Below, in pieces: positions 18,176-27,925 of a DNA stretch of 64,000 nt (its first letter is position 1; each line of letters starts with the position of its first letter). The stretch covers positions 1,302,001 through 1,366,000 of the forward strand of contig NZ_CP195119.1 of assembly GCF_052056915.1 (NCBI RefSeq), in the 5' to 3' direction. The stretch is from MTP4 sp052056915. Lineage in GTDB: Archaea; Halobacteriota; Methanosarcinia; Methanosarcinales; Methanosarcinaceae. The position numbers were made by a program, and so were the translations under genes. Below the pieces are notes generated by a model that was not told the origin of the DNA, ran no database searches, and worked only from the letters and a program-made list of their open reading frames with translations.

Positions 18176-21016
18176 TTACAGATGAAGATTATTACTCTTT
18201 TCTGCTACTGTAAACCGTATAATGAACTTTGTTCCGGAATCTCTTTTTAACTCAAGTTCGCCATCTAACTGACCTACCAGAATGGACACCAGTTGTATTC
18301 CAAGAGTATCAGAATTTTCCGGATTAAAGTTTTCAGGCATACCCACCCCATTATCCGAAACTGTTAGAACAAAATTAGCGCCTTTACTCCCTTCTTTCTT
18401 GCTTCCCTTTATATTGCTATTGTTTGTACATTCTGCATTGTTTGTACATTCTGCATTGTTTGTACATCCTGCAGTTTCTTCCCTGCAAAGTTTAATCTGG
18501 ATTACCCCTCTATCCCTGCCTTGAAATGCGTGTTTGAGGGAGTTTGAAACAAGTTCGCTAATGATTATGCCCAATGGAACTGCTGTATCCATGTCAAAGA
18601 AAATGTTTTCCTCCAGATCGACATTCAATCTTGTATCGGCATTTTCAAGTCTGTAAGTCTGGAAAAGGTTCCTGGAAAGCCTCTTCAGGTATGGTGAAAA
18701 ATTAAGTGTATTGTTGCCTTTGCCTTCGTGCAGTTCTTCGTGGATCAGGGCAATGGACATTACCCTGTCCTGGCTTTCCCTGAAAGCTTTCAGAACTTCC
18801 GAATCCTCAACACATTCTCTGTTGTTGAACTTTTCAGCCTGAAGGTCAAGAAGGGAGGAGATTACCTGCAGGTTATTCTTGATCCTGTGATGAATTTCCT
18901 TTTTGCGGGCAGTCTCAAGATTTTCCAGAGTTTTTTCAACTTTTTTTCGTTCGGTGATATCCTGAACTATTCCTTTTATTCGAACAGGGATATTTATATT
19001 ATTCAAAATAAATTCCGATTCAAGGTGGACTATGCGTTCTTCTCCATTATCTAAGACAATCCTGCAATCAATTCTAAAGGGACTTCCAGTTACAGCTATT
19101 TTAAGGCCATTCTCATAGTAGTCCTGGTCATCGGGATGTATGTAGCTTAAATATTCATTGTAAGACGGTGCTAATTTTTTGGGATCACGTCCGAAAATAC
19201 GATACATTTCCTCAGACCAGTATGTTTTATCAGTTGCAATATCCCACTCCCAGTTTCCAATATGAGCCATTTTTTGAGCTTCAGCAAGACCTCTTTCACT
19301 TTCTTTTAACGAGTTATAAGCCTCCTTAAGCTGAGTTGTTCGTTCTTCAACTAACTTTTCAGAACTTTCATATGCTTCTTTCAACTTGGCTTCTGCTTCT
19401 TTTCGCTTAGTGATATCAGTAAGCATGCTAATAGAGCCAGTAAACTTTCCATCCTTATCAAAAAGGGCTTTTGAATTTACAAGAGCCCATAAAGGTAAGC
19501 AATCTTTACGTAGTAATTTGAATTCATGGCTCTCATTGATACCCTGCCGCCTTTTTTCCATATTCATCTCGAAAATAGCCTTTCCCTCTTCATCGGTAAA
19601 ATCCCTTACAGATTTACCAATAATTGCTTCTTGACTGTGTCCTAACATCTCTGCCATTTTCTCATTAACATAAGTGGTCCTGGGTTCAGTATCAAGTATC
19701 CATATACCTTCGTTAGCTGTCTCCATGAAATTGCGGTACTTTTCCTCACTCTTCGTAAGCGCATCCACCAGGGTATCACGTTCCGCCAGTGTCCGGGTCA
19801 ACTTGATATTGCTGTAGCTTAGCTGTGAGATCATGTGAGCAAGCTTCATTAAGAAGGCCATAGATGTGTCTACCTCCTCCCTGCTTAGCCGTGGAACTTT
19901 ATCAAGCGCTGTTGTATATTCCCCCTCGTTGAAATCGTACTGCCTTGCCTGGGCCCGGAATAGCTCATAGTCCGGAGTCTCGCCCTCAAAAAAGAACTGC
20001 CCTGAGAAGAGATTACCGATGTGCTGGCCTCCCACCATGATTGGGGTCGCTATGTCCCACATATTGTTCTTGCACCTGTACAGCTTAAACTCTCCAGGGG
20101 CAACACCCGAGGATAGCTTTGTGTCGCTTTCTAAGCAGTGCTTGCAGGTTTCGGGGTGAACCCTATGGAATTTAGTGCAGATATCCTGCCATCCAACGCC
20201 TACCAGAACGTTACCTTTGAGATCGACCAGGGCCATGGCAATGTGTGCAAACTCATAAAAATCATCCATTAGAGACTGGATCTCCCGGGAATTAATGATA
20301 TCAGAAAGTACCAGTTTCTCCGTCTCCCCATCAGGCGAGAGGACACTCTCCAGTTTCAGCCTTACGCGCTGTTCACTCTGGAACAGCGCCTCTTGAATCC
20401 TTTTTTGCCTGGAGCTTTCTATCCGTTCCCATTCTCCGTCCCTCTTAATCAAAGCAAATTGATGGTTGGTGACCACGTCGATAATCTCGGTTGCGTTGCA
20501 CCTGTCAAGGCAATAGGTGCAGAGAGCCACGATCCGGTAGTTACTGATAATTCTGTCTCCGTCTTTTTCATAATCAACGAAATCCTTCCAATCCTTTTTT
20601 TCCAGCCAGGAAATGTTCCCCGTCATCCTCAAACCGTCATAGCCACTGGACAGGGCTTGCTCGATTTTTTCGATCCACTGGTTTATTACCTTCTCCGAAT
20701 CGAAAACTCCATCTTTCATACACCAATCAATGTAAGAAATAATTCTGATTTGCCCCTTCTCCAGGTAAACATCAACATCCGGAACAGCCCTTCTAAGGGC
20801 TTCTTTTGCGTCTTCTGCTTCAAGGGGCTGTGATGTGATCCACATACAGAATTCGTTATTTTCCAGCCCTGCTTTGAAGTAAGGGACAAGAATCTCCGTT
20901 AAATCTTCTTTTGTCTGGTAAAACTGGCAGAAGTGTGTCCCCCAGGGCACATCTCCTATAATGTCAATACCGGATTTTCTCAGGTTTCCTCTCATTCCAT
21001 CTTCTCTGGCGGTCAA
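18176..21016 (-). CDS. MEDS-PocR-PAS-PAS sensor histidine kinase
   Basis: 946 residues with no transmembrane segment seen. The order is a MEDS domain at about 18-190 (starts GDVPWGTHFCQFY, Cys-rich middle), a PocR ligand-sensing domain at about 235-400 (Cys pair CKHC, then SGQFFFEGE), a PAS domain at about 425-540, a coiled-coil, a second PAS with PAC at about 590-700, and a HisKA_2 phosphoacceptor (HHRIKNNLQ near residue 707). The HATPase_c domain is near the end (SELVSNSLKHAF, SDNGVGMP). Between them, CTNNAECTNNAECTNN is a small in-frame repeat. MEDS and PocR domains are associated with sensing in C1-metabolising microbes; the ligand here is unknown. No response regulator is adjacent. Confidence 0.88.
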   Translation of the reverse strand: MTAREDGMRGNLRKSGIDIIGDVPWGTHFCQFYQTKEDLTEILVPYFKAGLENNEFCMWITSQPLEAEDAKEALRRAVPDVDVYLEKGQIRIISYIDWCMKDGVFDSEKVINQWIEKIEQALSSGYDGLRMTGNISWLEKKDWKDFVDYEKDGDRIISNYRIVALCTYCLDRCNATEIIDVVTNHQFALIKRDGEWERIESSRQKRIQEALFQSEQRVRLKLESVLSPDGETEKLVLSDIINSREIQSLMDDFYEFAHIAMALVDLKGNVLVGVGWQDICTKFHRVHPETCKHCLESDTKLSSGVAPGEFKLYRCKNNMWDIATPIMVGGQHIGNLFSGQFFFEGETPDYELFRAQARQYDFNEGEYTTALDKVPRLSREEVDTSMAFLMKLAHMISQLSYSNIKLTRTLAERDTLVDALTKSEEKYRNFMETANEGIWILDTEPRTTYVNEKMAEMLGHSQEAIIGKSVRDFTDEEGKAIFEMNMEKRRQGINESHEFKLLRKDCLPLWALVNSKALFDKDGKFTGSISMLTDITKRKEAEAKLKEAYESSEKLVEERTTQLKEAYNSLKESERGLAEAQKMAHIGNWEWDIATDKTYWSEEMYRIFGRDPKKLAPSYNEYLSYIHPDDQDYYENGLKIAVTGSPFRIDCRIVLDNGEERIVHLESEFILNNINIPVRIKGIVQDITERKKVEKTLENLETARKKEIHHRIKNNLQVISSLLDLQAEKFNNRECVEDSEVLKAFRESQDRVMSIALIHEELHEGKGNNTLNFSPYLKRLSRNLFQTYRLENADTRLNVDLEENIFFDMDTAVPLGIIISELVSNSLKHAFQGRDRGVIQIKLCREETAGCTNNAECTNNAECTNNSNIKGSKKEGSKGANFVLTVSDNGVGMPENFNPENSDTLGIQLVSILVGQLDGELELKRDSGTKFIIRFTVAEKSNNLHL

Positions 21017-21674
21017 AATTTTCCTAAAAATTATGCTTAATCTCCGGTGAGTAATCTCCAGTGGGAAATCTCCAGTGAGTAACTTCTCATTCCAGGGCTC
21101 GGCAAACTTTTCTGAAATTCATGCCACATCAAGCAGGGCGTGTAACAAGATCTCTTTTCTGGAAGGAAACTGGGTGTATCACACGATCTCTTTTCTGAAA
21201 GGTAACGATCTGCTGGGCAGAGGTCCGTCAACTCGGAGCTCCATTTTTGTTACGATTTTACGTAAATTCTCATCCTATAAAAACAAATTTAAATAATTTT
21301 AAATGAATCAAACATTTTTTCGACACTTCGCCACTTCGCCACCATCCCGATATTATAGGTGAGCTGATCACGACTATAGCTAAAGCTCTGACTTCCAATG
21401 CGTATCGCTTCCCGGCCACAGGTGACCAGTAGTACTATCGATTTAAATGAGAATATAATTATAATTCTTGGAGAAGTGTCCACCCCACAACAAGCTCCAG
21501 GGAATTAGGTTGAAATAAATCTTAAAAGTATTTCCTGATTGCGGAAAATAATTTAAAAATAAGTGCAGTAAATACCGTTACTTTTCCAAAAAATGGAAAG
21601 CAATTCAGTATTCACTGCAAAAGGGTCAGAAATGCAGGGTTACTGAAAATAATCTCTTTTACTCCATTTGCAAA
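21017..21674. other. Intergenic, short repeats only
   Basis: No credible gene. It contains a GTGAGTAATCTCCAGTGG-like word repeated about three times (21045-21085) and an ACACGATCTCTTTTCTG-like word repeated twice (21147-21205). The short ORFs here simply translate these repeats. Confidence 0.5.
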
Positions 21675-22910
21675 TTACGTCCCGCACTCCCAACCGTTCA
21701 TGTACTTTTCCTGTTCAAGGGTGAATTCGTCTATGCTGATTCCCATGGATTCGAGCTTCAGTTTTGCAACGTAGGTATCGAGCTCCAGGGGGACCTTATG
21801 GACACCGTTCAAAAGCTTGTTTTCGGCGATGTGGCGGACGCAGAGGGCCTGGTCGGCAAAGCTCATGTCCATGACTTCGGCAGGGTGCCCGTCGCCTGCT
21901 GCAAGGTTCACGAGCCTGCCATCGGCGATTACGTTAATCCGGCGGTTCCCTATGTCGTATTCCTTGATGTTCTGCCGGACGGTCCTGACGGATTTTGCAA
22001 GGGATGCCAGGGCTTCCATGTCAATTTCCACGTTGAAGTGCCCGGAGTTTGCAAGGATTGCCCCGTCCCGCATGACCTTGAAGTGTTCAGCGGTAAGGAT
22101 GTCCCTGTTTCCGGTTGTGGTCACGAAAATGTCCCCGAGTTTTGCGGCTTCGCTCATTTTCATTGGCCTGTACCCGTCCATCCGGGCTTCAAGAGCCCTG
22201 ATGGGATCGACTTCCGTGACGATGACGTTTGCCCCAAGGCCAGCCGCCCGCATGGCAACTCCCCTTCCACACCAGCCGTAGCCACCCACGACCACGTTTT
22301 TGCCGGCTACCAGGAGGTTTGTGGTCCGGTTGATCCCGTCCCAGGCTGACTGCCCTGTCCCGTAGCGGTTGTCAAAGAGGTACTTTGTCATGGCGTCGTT
22401 TACGGCGATAACGGGCATTTTCAGGGCCCCTTCTTTATCCATCGCATGCAGCCTGTGAACCCCTGTTGTGGTCTCCTCGCAGCCTCCCAGGATGTTGGGG
22501 AGGAGGTCGGTCCTTTCCGTGTGGAGCTTGAATATCAGGTCTGCCCCGTCATCGATGGTGATATCGGGTTCGAAGTCCAGTACTTTATCAATGGCGTCGT
22601 AATACTCCTGGGAACTGCACCCGTATCTTGAAAAACAGGAAACATTTTCCCTGGTGTCAAGCGCCATGGCGACGTCGTCCTGGGTGCTTAAAGGGTTGCA
22701 GCCCGTGATCGCTACTTTTGCTCCTCCTGCTGCAAGGGTTTCCACCAGGACAGCGGTCTTTGCTTCCACATGGAGGGCCATCCCGATGGTGTGTCCTTTC
22801 AGGGGTTTTTCTTCTATGAACTGTTCCCTGATAATTGCGAGCACAGGCATGTGGTTCCTGGCCCATTCCATCTTCATGTTCCCGGATTCTATGAGTTCTT
22901 TCTCGTTCAT
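21675..22910 (-). CDS. ahcY: Adenosylhomocysteinase family (SAH or SIH hydrolase)
   Basis: 411 residues, cytosolic. It hydrolyses S-adenosylhomocysteine, or S-inosylhomocysteine as shown for the Methanocaldococcus homologue, to homocysteine and the nucleoside, and so removes the inhibitor of methyl transfer. The NAD-binding loop is VVGGYGWCGRG, substrate and catalytic regions include NPLSTQDDVA and DDGADL, and the C-terminus lacks the PDHYRY tail of eukaryotic and bacterial enzymes. It lies 148 bp downstream of a nucleoside deaminase homologue on the same strand. That pairing favours the deaminate-then-hydrolyse route. Confidence 0.93.
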   Translation of the reverse strand: MNEKELIESGNMKMEWARNHMPVLAIIREQFIEEKPLKGHTIGMALHVEAKTAVLVETLAAGGAKVAITGCNPLSTQDDVAMALDTRENVSCFSRYGCSSQEYYDAIDKVLDFEPDITIDDGADLIFKLHTERTDLLPNILGGCEETTTGVHRLHAMDKEGALKMPVIAVNDAMTKYLFDNRYGTGQSAWDGINRTTNLLVAGKNVVVGGYGWCGRGVAMRAAGLGANVIVTEVDPIRALEARMDGYRPMKMSEAAKLGDIFVTTTGNRDILTAEHFKVMRDGAILANSGHFNVEIDMEALASLAKSVRTVRQNIKEYDIGNRRINVIADGRLVNLAAGDGHPAEVMDMSFADQALCVRHIAENKLLNGVHKVPLELDTYVAKLKLESMGISIDEFTLEQEKYMNGWECGT

Positions 22911-23058
22911 GGTAATCCCGTTGATATCGGATAAGCGGTTAAGTCGGATAGGTAGTATTTAGTTCGGTTTGCCAGTGATTAAGCGGCAGTAAATTGAACC
23001 TGAATGGTGGTTAATTTCAGTTTTTATGTATTTATCTTTCCGGTGTCCCGGGATAATT

Positions 23059-24357
23059 TCAGGCGTTGACCCTGTCCACGAGGGCTTCGGCGGCTTTCCG
23101 GGCTTCTTCGATTACCTTTTCTTCATCAAGTGCAAGCACTTTGTAATCGTCCATCAGGACTTTCCCGTCCGCAATCGTGGTCCGGACGTCGCAGCCGTTT
23201 GCGGAGTATACAAGGTGCGAAGGCACGTCGAAGAGAGGCGTAAGGTGCGGTTTTTTCATGTCAACCAGGATCATGTCCGCTTTCTTCCCGACTTTCAGCA
23301 TACCGGTCTCGGGGTCGATTACCTTTGCCCCGTTTACGGTTGCCATCTCGAGCACCTTCCGGGCAGGGAGGACTGTGGGGTCAAAAGTGTTTACCTTGTG
23401 GAGGAGGGCTGCGGTTTTCATCTCCTCGAAAATGTCCAGGTTGTTGTTGGAAGCGCAACCGTCGGTCCCGAGGGTGACGTTTACCCCTTTATCGAGCATC
23501 TTGTGGATGGGGGCGATCCCGGAAGCCAGTTTCATGTTGCTTACGGCATTGTGGGAGACGTTGACTCCTCTTTTCCTCAGGATTTCGATGTCCCCGTCCG
23601 AGAGCCAGACGCAGTGGGCTGCAAGCACGTCGGGGCCGAAAAAGCCGATGTCTTCGAGCATGTTCACGGAACATTTCCCGTACCGGCCTTTCATTTCGTT
23701 GAGTTCGGCTTCGGTCTCAAGGACGTGGATGTGGATGCCGACCCCGTCTTTGTCAGCTTCTTCCCTGACTTTTGTGAGGAATTCCTGTGAGCAGGTGTTC
23801 GGGGCGTGGGGCCCGTACATGGGAGTGATCCTGCCGCTGGCTGCATCTTTCCATTCCCGGACAAAGCGCTTGCCTTCCTTGAGATCGGCTGCTCCTTTCT
23901 CTTCATTCCAGAGCTCGATCATGCCGTGGGAAAGGGCAGCTCGAAGCCCTGCCTCTTCAACCGCTTTTGCGGTTTCGTCCATGAAGAAATACATGTCTGC
24001 AAACGAGGTGGTCCCTGACCTGATCATCTCCAGGCAAGCAAGCATCGAGCCCGCGTAAACATCCGATGCCCTGAGCTGGGCTTCGGCCGGCCAGATGTGT
24101 CCCTGGAGCCATTCGGCAAGCTGGAGGTCATCGGCGTAGCCCCGGAAAAGGGTCATCCCCGCATGGGTATGGGTGTTTACGAGCCCGGGCATCAGCACCG
24201 AGCCTTTTGCATCGATAACTGTGTCGGCACTTTCTCCCGTACTTTCTCCTATTTCCGTAATCTTTCCGTCTTCGACTACAACGGTTCCCTGCTTGAGGTC
24301 GCCTGCCTCAGGGTCCATCGTTAAAACGTAAGCGTTCTTTATGATTATGTCAGCCAT
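23059..24357 (-). CDS. dadD: Amidohydrolase: 5'-deoxyadenosine/SAH deaminase type
   Basis: 432 residues of the MtaD/DadD amidohydrolase family, often annotated as N-ethylammeline chlorohydrolase. The metal ligands are visible: NTHTHAGM, GIHIHVLETEAE, AAHCVWLSD and LGTDGCASNN. In methanogens a characterised relative deaminates 5'-deoxyadenosine, 5'-methylthioadenosine and SAH. It lies directly upstream of the SAH/SIH hydrolase in the same direction, which supports a role in recycling products of SAM enzymes. Substrate preference cannot be read from the sequence. Confidence 0.85.
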   Translation of the reverse strand: MADIIIKNAYVLTMDPEAGDLKQGTVVVEDGKITEIGESTGESADTVIDAKGSVLMPGLVNTHTHAGMTLFRGYADDLQLAEWLQGHIWPAEAQLRASDVYAGSMLACLEMIRSGTTSFADMYFFMDETAKAVEEAGLRAALSHGMIELWNEEKGAADLKEGKRFVREWKDAASGRITPMYGPHAPNTCSQEFLTKVREEADKDGVGIHIHVLETEAELNEMKGRYGKCSVNMLEDIGFFGPDVLAAHCVWLSDGDIEILRKRGVNVSHNAVSNMKLASGIAPIHKMLDKGVNVTLGTDGCASNNNLDIFEEMKTAALLHKVNTFDPTVLPARKVLEMATVNGAKVIDPETGMLKVGKKADMILVDMKKPHLTPLFDVPSHLVYSANGCDVRTTIADGKVLMDDYKVLALDEEKVIEEARKAAEALVDRVNA

Positions 24358-24520
24358 GTGATCACACCTGATTGGTCTGTGAAACTTTTTTGGATCTTGA
24401 ATTATAGCTATTTCCAGAATTCGAATGGGAACCCAACTTCAATTAAATATTGAACAGGAATTTAAGACCATATCATAAAAAAGTTGTTGCTGGTTTTGTG
24501 GCCGGGAGAGTTACGAATAA

Positions 24521-24751
24521 GGTTGCCACAATAACTTTAAAAGTTGCCACAATAACTTTAAAAGTTGCCACAATAACTTTAAAAGTTGCCGCAATAACTT
24601 TAAAAGTTGCCACAATATAGGTTAAGGTCTCTACAGCAACTTTAAAAGTTACCACAATATAGGTTAAGGTCTCTGCAGCAACTTTAAAAGTTGCTGCATT
24701 GCCCTTCAAAGTCTCCACAGTATATTTAACAGTTACTGCAATGCCTGCCCG
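24521..24751. repeat. 21-bp minisatellite, about 11 units
   Basis: The unit resembles agttgccacaataactttaa plus one base, starting at 24521, 24542, 24563 and so on to about 24751. Some units are a variant ending in ATAGGTTAA. The core ACTTTAAAAGT is nearly palindromic. The period is a multiple of three, so the minus strand stays open for 81 codons with a 7-residue repeat (ATFKVIV). No Shine-Dalgarno motif or non-repeat domain supports a real protein. Confidence 0.85.
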
Positions 24752-24775
24752 GATAAAAAAAGGAAGCCTGCCCTA

Positions 24776-25429
24776 TCAGGGGTAGTTTCCTTCCAGTCCT
24801 GATTCCCGGTTCAGGGCTTCGAGGTACAGGCGCATGATCTTCAGCCGTTCTTCAGCGATCCTCTTAGCAGTGCCAGTGTTCAGCTTGCCGGGGATTGTGA
24901 AAGGCTTGTAGTGCATGTATTCGTTAAAACCGGCAACAGGGTCTTTTACGTAAACCGTTTTTTTGGACGCCCCCTTATCGATTCCCGTGGTGTGCTTGAG
25001 CATCCGGAGGGCTCCCATGGAAAGGACTGCCCTGAAAATCCCGACCGCTCCCAGCGCATCAAGCCTGTCGGCGTCCTGCAAAATCCGGGCTTCGACGGTT
25101 TTTGGGCTGTGCCCTCCGCTGAAGCGGTGGGTCCGGATGCAGTATGTCACCCGATCAATCACTTTTTCCGGGACGCCTGCTTTTCCCAGGAATTCGGCGG
25201 CAATTTCCGCGCTGTACTCTGCGTGGTCTCCTCCCTCTTCATGTTCCCTTATTACTCCCACGTCGTGGAGCAGGGCTGCCAGGCGGAGGACCAGGGGGTC
25301 CCCGCCTTCTTCTTCCCGGATTTCCATGCAGAGGGCTTCCACCCTGTTAATGTGGGACATGTCATGGGAACTCGGCTCGTCTTCAAGGAAGATGGTAACG
25401 AATTCCCGGGTCTTTTCTATCAGTTCCAT
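24776..25429 (-). CDS. HD domain phosphohydrolase
   Basis: 217 residues. HD-superfamily ligands are visible: SSHDMSH near residue 18, LLHDVGV near 50, HAEYSAE near 67, and ILQDADRLDALG near 117. This pattern matches small stand-alone HD proteins (YedJ-like), which hydrolyse phosphate esters or nucleotides. The substrate is unknown. It lies downstream of the phosphopantothenate synthetase gene, about 190 bp away, with a minisatellite between them. Confidence 0.85.
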   Translation of the reverse strand: MELIEKTREFVTIFLEDEPSSHDMSHINRVEALCMEIREEEGGDPLVLRLAALLHDVGVIREHEEGGDHAEYSAEIAAEFLGKAGVPEKVIDRVTYCIRTHRFSGGHSPKTVEARILQDADRLDALGAVGIFRAVLSMGALRMLKHTTGIDKGASKKTVYVKDPVAGFNEYMHYKPFTIPGKLNTGTAKRIAEERLKIMRLYLEALNRESGLEGNYP

Positions 25430-25513
25430 TTACATCACCCTGTTTTTGGCATCCCGTTTCTGCACTCAGCATCCGGTTAAGCATTCAGAATCCTGTTTCC
25501 GGATTCATCACCC

Positions 25514-25620
25514 ATTTAAGCTTTCAGTATTCCGTTTCCGGGCTCAGTATTCCATTTAAGCTTTCGAGATGCCGTTTCCGGGTTCAGTATTCCATTTAAT
25601 TTAAGTATTCCACTCAGGCT
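25514..25620. repeat. 40-bp repeat beside the PPS stop codon
   Basis: The units at 25514-25553 and 25554-25593 share the pattern ATTTAAGCTTTC ... CCGTTTCCGGG.TCAGTATTCC. On the minus strand the word GGAATACTGAAAGC recurs and closely matches the end of the adjacent gene (GGAATATTGAAAGC), so the array seems to derive from that gene's stop-codon region. Confidence 0.7.
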
Positions 25621-25621
25621 T

Positions 25622-26383
25622 TCAATATTCCACTTCCGCAGCCAGGTTTTTGAGGTGTTCCTGGATTTCGGATATGGCTTCGGAAAGGACCTTTTTGTTG
25701 TCGTAAGACGTGATCAGGTTTACAAGTTCGTCCTTCCTTTCTTTTCTCATTTCCCCTGCAAACTTTGCCATGTTCCCGAGAGCCCGGGTAAGGTTATCTA
25801 CAATTGAGATCGTGGCCATCCTGGAGGTCCGGGAAAGGGGGTTTAAGTCGATTGTTATGACAATTTTTTCCATTTCCACCAGTTTCTCACAGCGGTCGCC
25901 ATCTTCAAGGGGCACAAGCACGACGTCTGCGCTGTAGATACCTCTGCTCTCAACCAGCCTCCTGTCATGGGAAAGGTCAAGGCTGGCATCCGGGTTTTTC
26001 CCGAGTACTTCGGAGGCCCCGCAGGCCTTTAGCTGTTCGATGATCAGGTGCATCCTGGTCTCGGTCCTGTGAAAGAGGTTAACCTCAATCTTTGCCCCGG
26101 TAAGGTCTGCCAGGGCAACAACCTTTTCCGGAGCAAGAGCCGCAACGTTTCCGTTTACGGAGATCACAGGGTTCTCTGCCAGGAGAAGGGCTGCCACTGC
26201 CGCTCGCTCGGCATAAAGGGCTGATTCCGTGCTCCGTTCACCCAGCAAATAGTCGAAGCTCTCACCTCTTCCCTGGGCGATCAGCCCCTGGATGCTGGTA
26301 AATCCCATCTTTACCCCGGCTGCAACCTTTTCACGGGCGAGCAGGGATTCGTACCTCGGGTGGTCTGGGGGTATGTCGGTCAT
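25622..26383 (-). CDS. 4-phosphopantoate--beta-alanine ligase (phosphopantothenate synthetase)
   Basis: 253 residues, the archaeal PPS family (COG1701). It joins 4-phosphopantoate and beta-alanine using ATP to give 4'-phosphopantothenate, replacing bacterial PanC and CoaA together with pantoate kinase. Family features are the N-terminal IPPDHPRYESLLAREK, AERAAVAALLLAENPVISVNGN, the NLFHRTETR segment and IDLNPLSRTSRMA. The partner enzymes pantoate kinase and CoaBC are encoded just upstream on the same strand, separated by one SPFH gene. Confidence 0.92.
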   Translation of the reverse strand: MTDIPPDHPRYESLLAREKVAAGVKMGFTSIQGLIAQGRGESFDYLLGERSTESALYAERAAVAALLLAENPVISVNGNVAALAPEKVVALADLTGAKIEVNLFHRTETRMHLIIEQLKACGASEVLGKNPDASLDLSHDRRLVESRGIYSADVVLVPLEDGDRCEKLVEMEKIVITIDLNPLSRTSRMATISIVDNLTRALGNMAKFAGEMRKERKDELVNLITSYDNKKVLSEAISEIQEHLKNLAAEVEY

Positions 26384-26497
26384 ATCGGTCGCTTACCTTT
26401 TTTACTTATTTTACAATTTTTTCCGTTTACATTATTTTGTGAATTAGCCGTTTTGTTCATAGGTTCACATTCAGGCCAATATTTTACGGCCTATGTT

Positions 26498-27442
26498 TTA
26501 CGTGTTCGTGGCATCCAGGATGATCCCCTGGTCGGTCGGGACGATCATGGTCTGGAGATCCTGGCCTTCAAGCATCTGGATATATTTGTAGTTGATGAGG
26601 TCAGGGTTTTTCTTGATTTCCTCATTGATGATCCTGAGGGATTCGGCTTCCCCGCGGGCCCTGATGATCGTGGCATTGGCTACCCCATTGGCTTCGATGG
26701 TCTTCCTCTCAGCCTCGAGTTCTTCCTTCTGTTTTACGAAAATCATCCTCTGGGCCTCCTGATCAGCCTGGAGTTTCTCTTCGATTGCCGTTGCAACCCT
26801 TTCCGGGAGCTGCACGTTCCGGAGCAGGACTTCCTCGACAATGAACCCGTCATCACTCAGGCGAGCTTCAAGCTCGTTTTGCATCTCTTCTGCCACAACC
26901 TGTCTCTGCGTCCCGTAGATTTCCATTGCCGTATGCCTTGAGACCACTTCTCTGATCACGGACTTGATGGTAGGCCGCAGGATCTTTTCGGCATAAGAGG
27001 GGCCAAGTTTCTGGTGCACACTGCTTGCATCCGCAGGAATCAATCTGTAACGGATCGAAATATCCATGCCAAGGGTCAAACCTTCAGAGGTCAGGGCATT
27101 GATCCGGTCATCTCCTACCCTTTCCCCTTCAGAAGCCTGAGAACTCATAGTATAGACCTGGCTCTGCACGGAATACTTGGTTACCGATATCCAGGGCGGT
27201 ACAATGTGCAGCCCTTCTCCGAGTTCATCGGGTTCTACCCCTCCGAACTGGTTGAATTTCACTCCCACCTCTCCTGCACCAATGGATACGAAAATCGACC
27301 CAAAAGCTGCGGAAAAGATGATAAGGATCGTGAAGATTATCGCGATTATGCGGATAATCGGGCCTATAGATTCAGGTATTTTATTAAGCGGGTTAATCGG
27401 CCTTGAGCTGCCTTTGTCTTCCCAGTCGTCATTAAGATCCAT
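26498..27442 (-). CDS. SPFH/prohibitin-family membrane protein
   Basis: 314 residues from the ATG at 27442, which has GGAAGGT about 8 nt upstream; a frame from 27517 would add 25 unlikely residues. One transmembrane segment at about 25-50 (IRIIAIIFTILIIFSAAFG) precedes an SPFH/Band 7 domain (GEVGVKFNQFGGVEPDELGEGLH) and a long charged coiled-coil (about 190-275). Such proteins form large membrane-bound rings. It is located inside the CoA gene cluster; a functional link is not evident. Confidence 0.9.
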   Translation of the reverse strand: MDLNDDWEDKGSSRPINPLNKIPESIGPIIRIIAIIFTILIIFSAAFGSIFVSIGAGEVGVKFNQFGGVEPDELGEGLHIVPPWISVTKYSVQSQVYTMSSQASEGERVGDDRINALTSEGLTLGMDISIRYRLIPADASSVHQKLGPSYAEKILRPTIKSVIREVVSRHTAMEIYGTQRQVVAEEMQNELEARLSDDGFIVEEVLLRNVQLPERVATAIEEKLQADQEAQRMIFVKQKEELEAERKTIEANGVANATIIRARGEAESLRIINEEIKKNPDLINYKYIQMLEGQDLQTMIVPTDQGIILDATNT

Positions 27443-27925
27443 TAATCTTACCTTCCGCTTGGTGAATAAAATGCAATACTCTTTGAAATACGTTGTTTTC
27501 TTTCCCGGAATCTCCATATTAATTCATCATGAAAATCCAAAAAAGCAGCGAGTGTCTTGTTTTATACACATTATATTATTTATATAACACTAATACCATT
27601 TTCAATCCGATACTATTTAAGCTGTGGGGCTCCCGAAGAAATTTTCTTGCCAGCCAGGATCCGGGATTCCTGCGGATCAGGAAGAAACATCCTCTTCAGG
27701 ATGGGACCCCCGGGGGATAGAAAGGAAGGGGGATTGATAAATATAATAACGATTTTGGAATAAAATATGAAAACTGGGATGGAGAAAATATAGAAACTGA
27801 GAAGGAATGAAATATGAAACGTTATTTGGGGTCGTAAGTGTAGAATGATAAGAACGGATAAAAAGTTAAACCAGTAAAGTAAAACTGGTTCCTCATCCCT
27901 CCCTATATCACTCAAAAAGGAGAAG
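27443..27925. other. Intergenic, SPFH promoter and a GC-rich patch
   Basis: On the minus strand an AT-rich stretch at about 27560-27590 (TTATATAAATAATATAA) looks like the promoter of the SPFH gene. A GC-rich patch at 27650-27720 holds self-complementary words (TCCGGGATTCCTGCGGATC and CATCCTCTTCAGGATG). No gene is seen. Confidence 0.4.

Noticed and set aside
21037..21231. 64-codon ORF upstream of the kinase
   Set aside because: It consists of short direct repeats and lacks a ribosome binding site.
24473..24718. 81-codon minus-strand ORF with a 7-residue repeat
   Set aside because: It is the translation of the 21-bp minisatellite; the ORF has no Shine-Dalgarno motif and no non-repeat conserved part.
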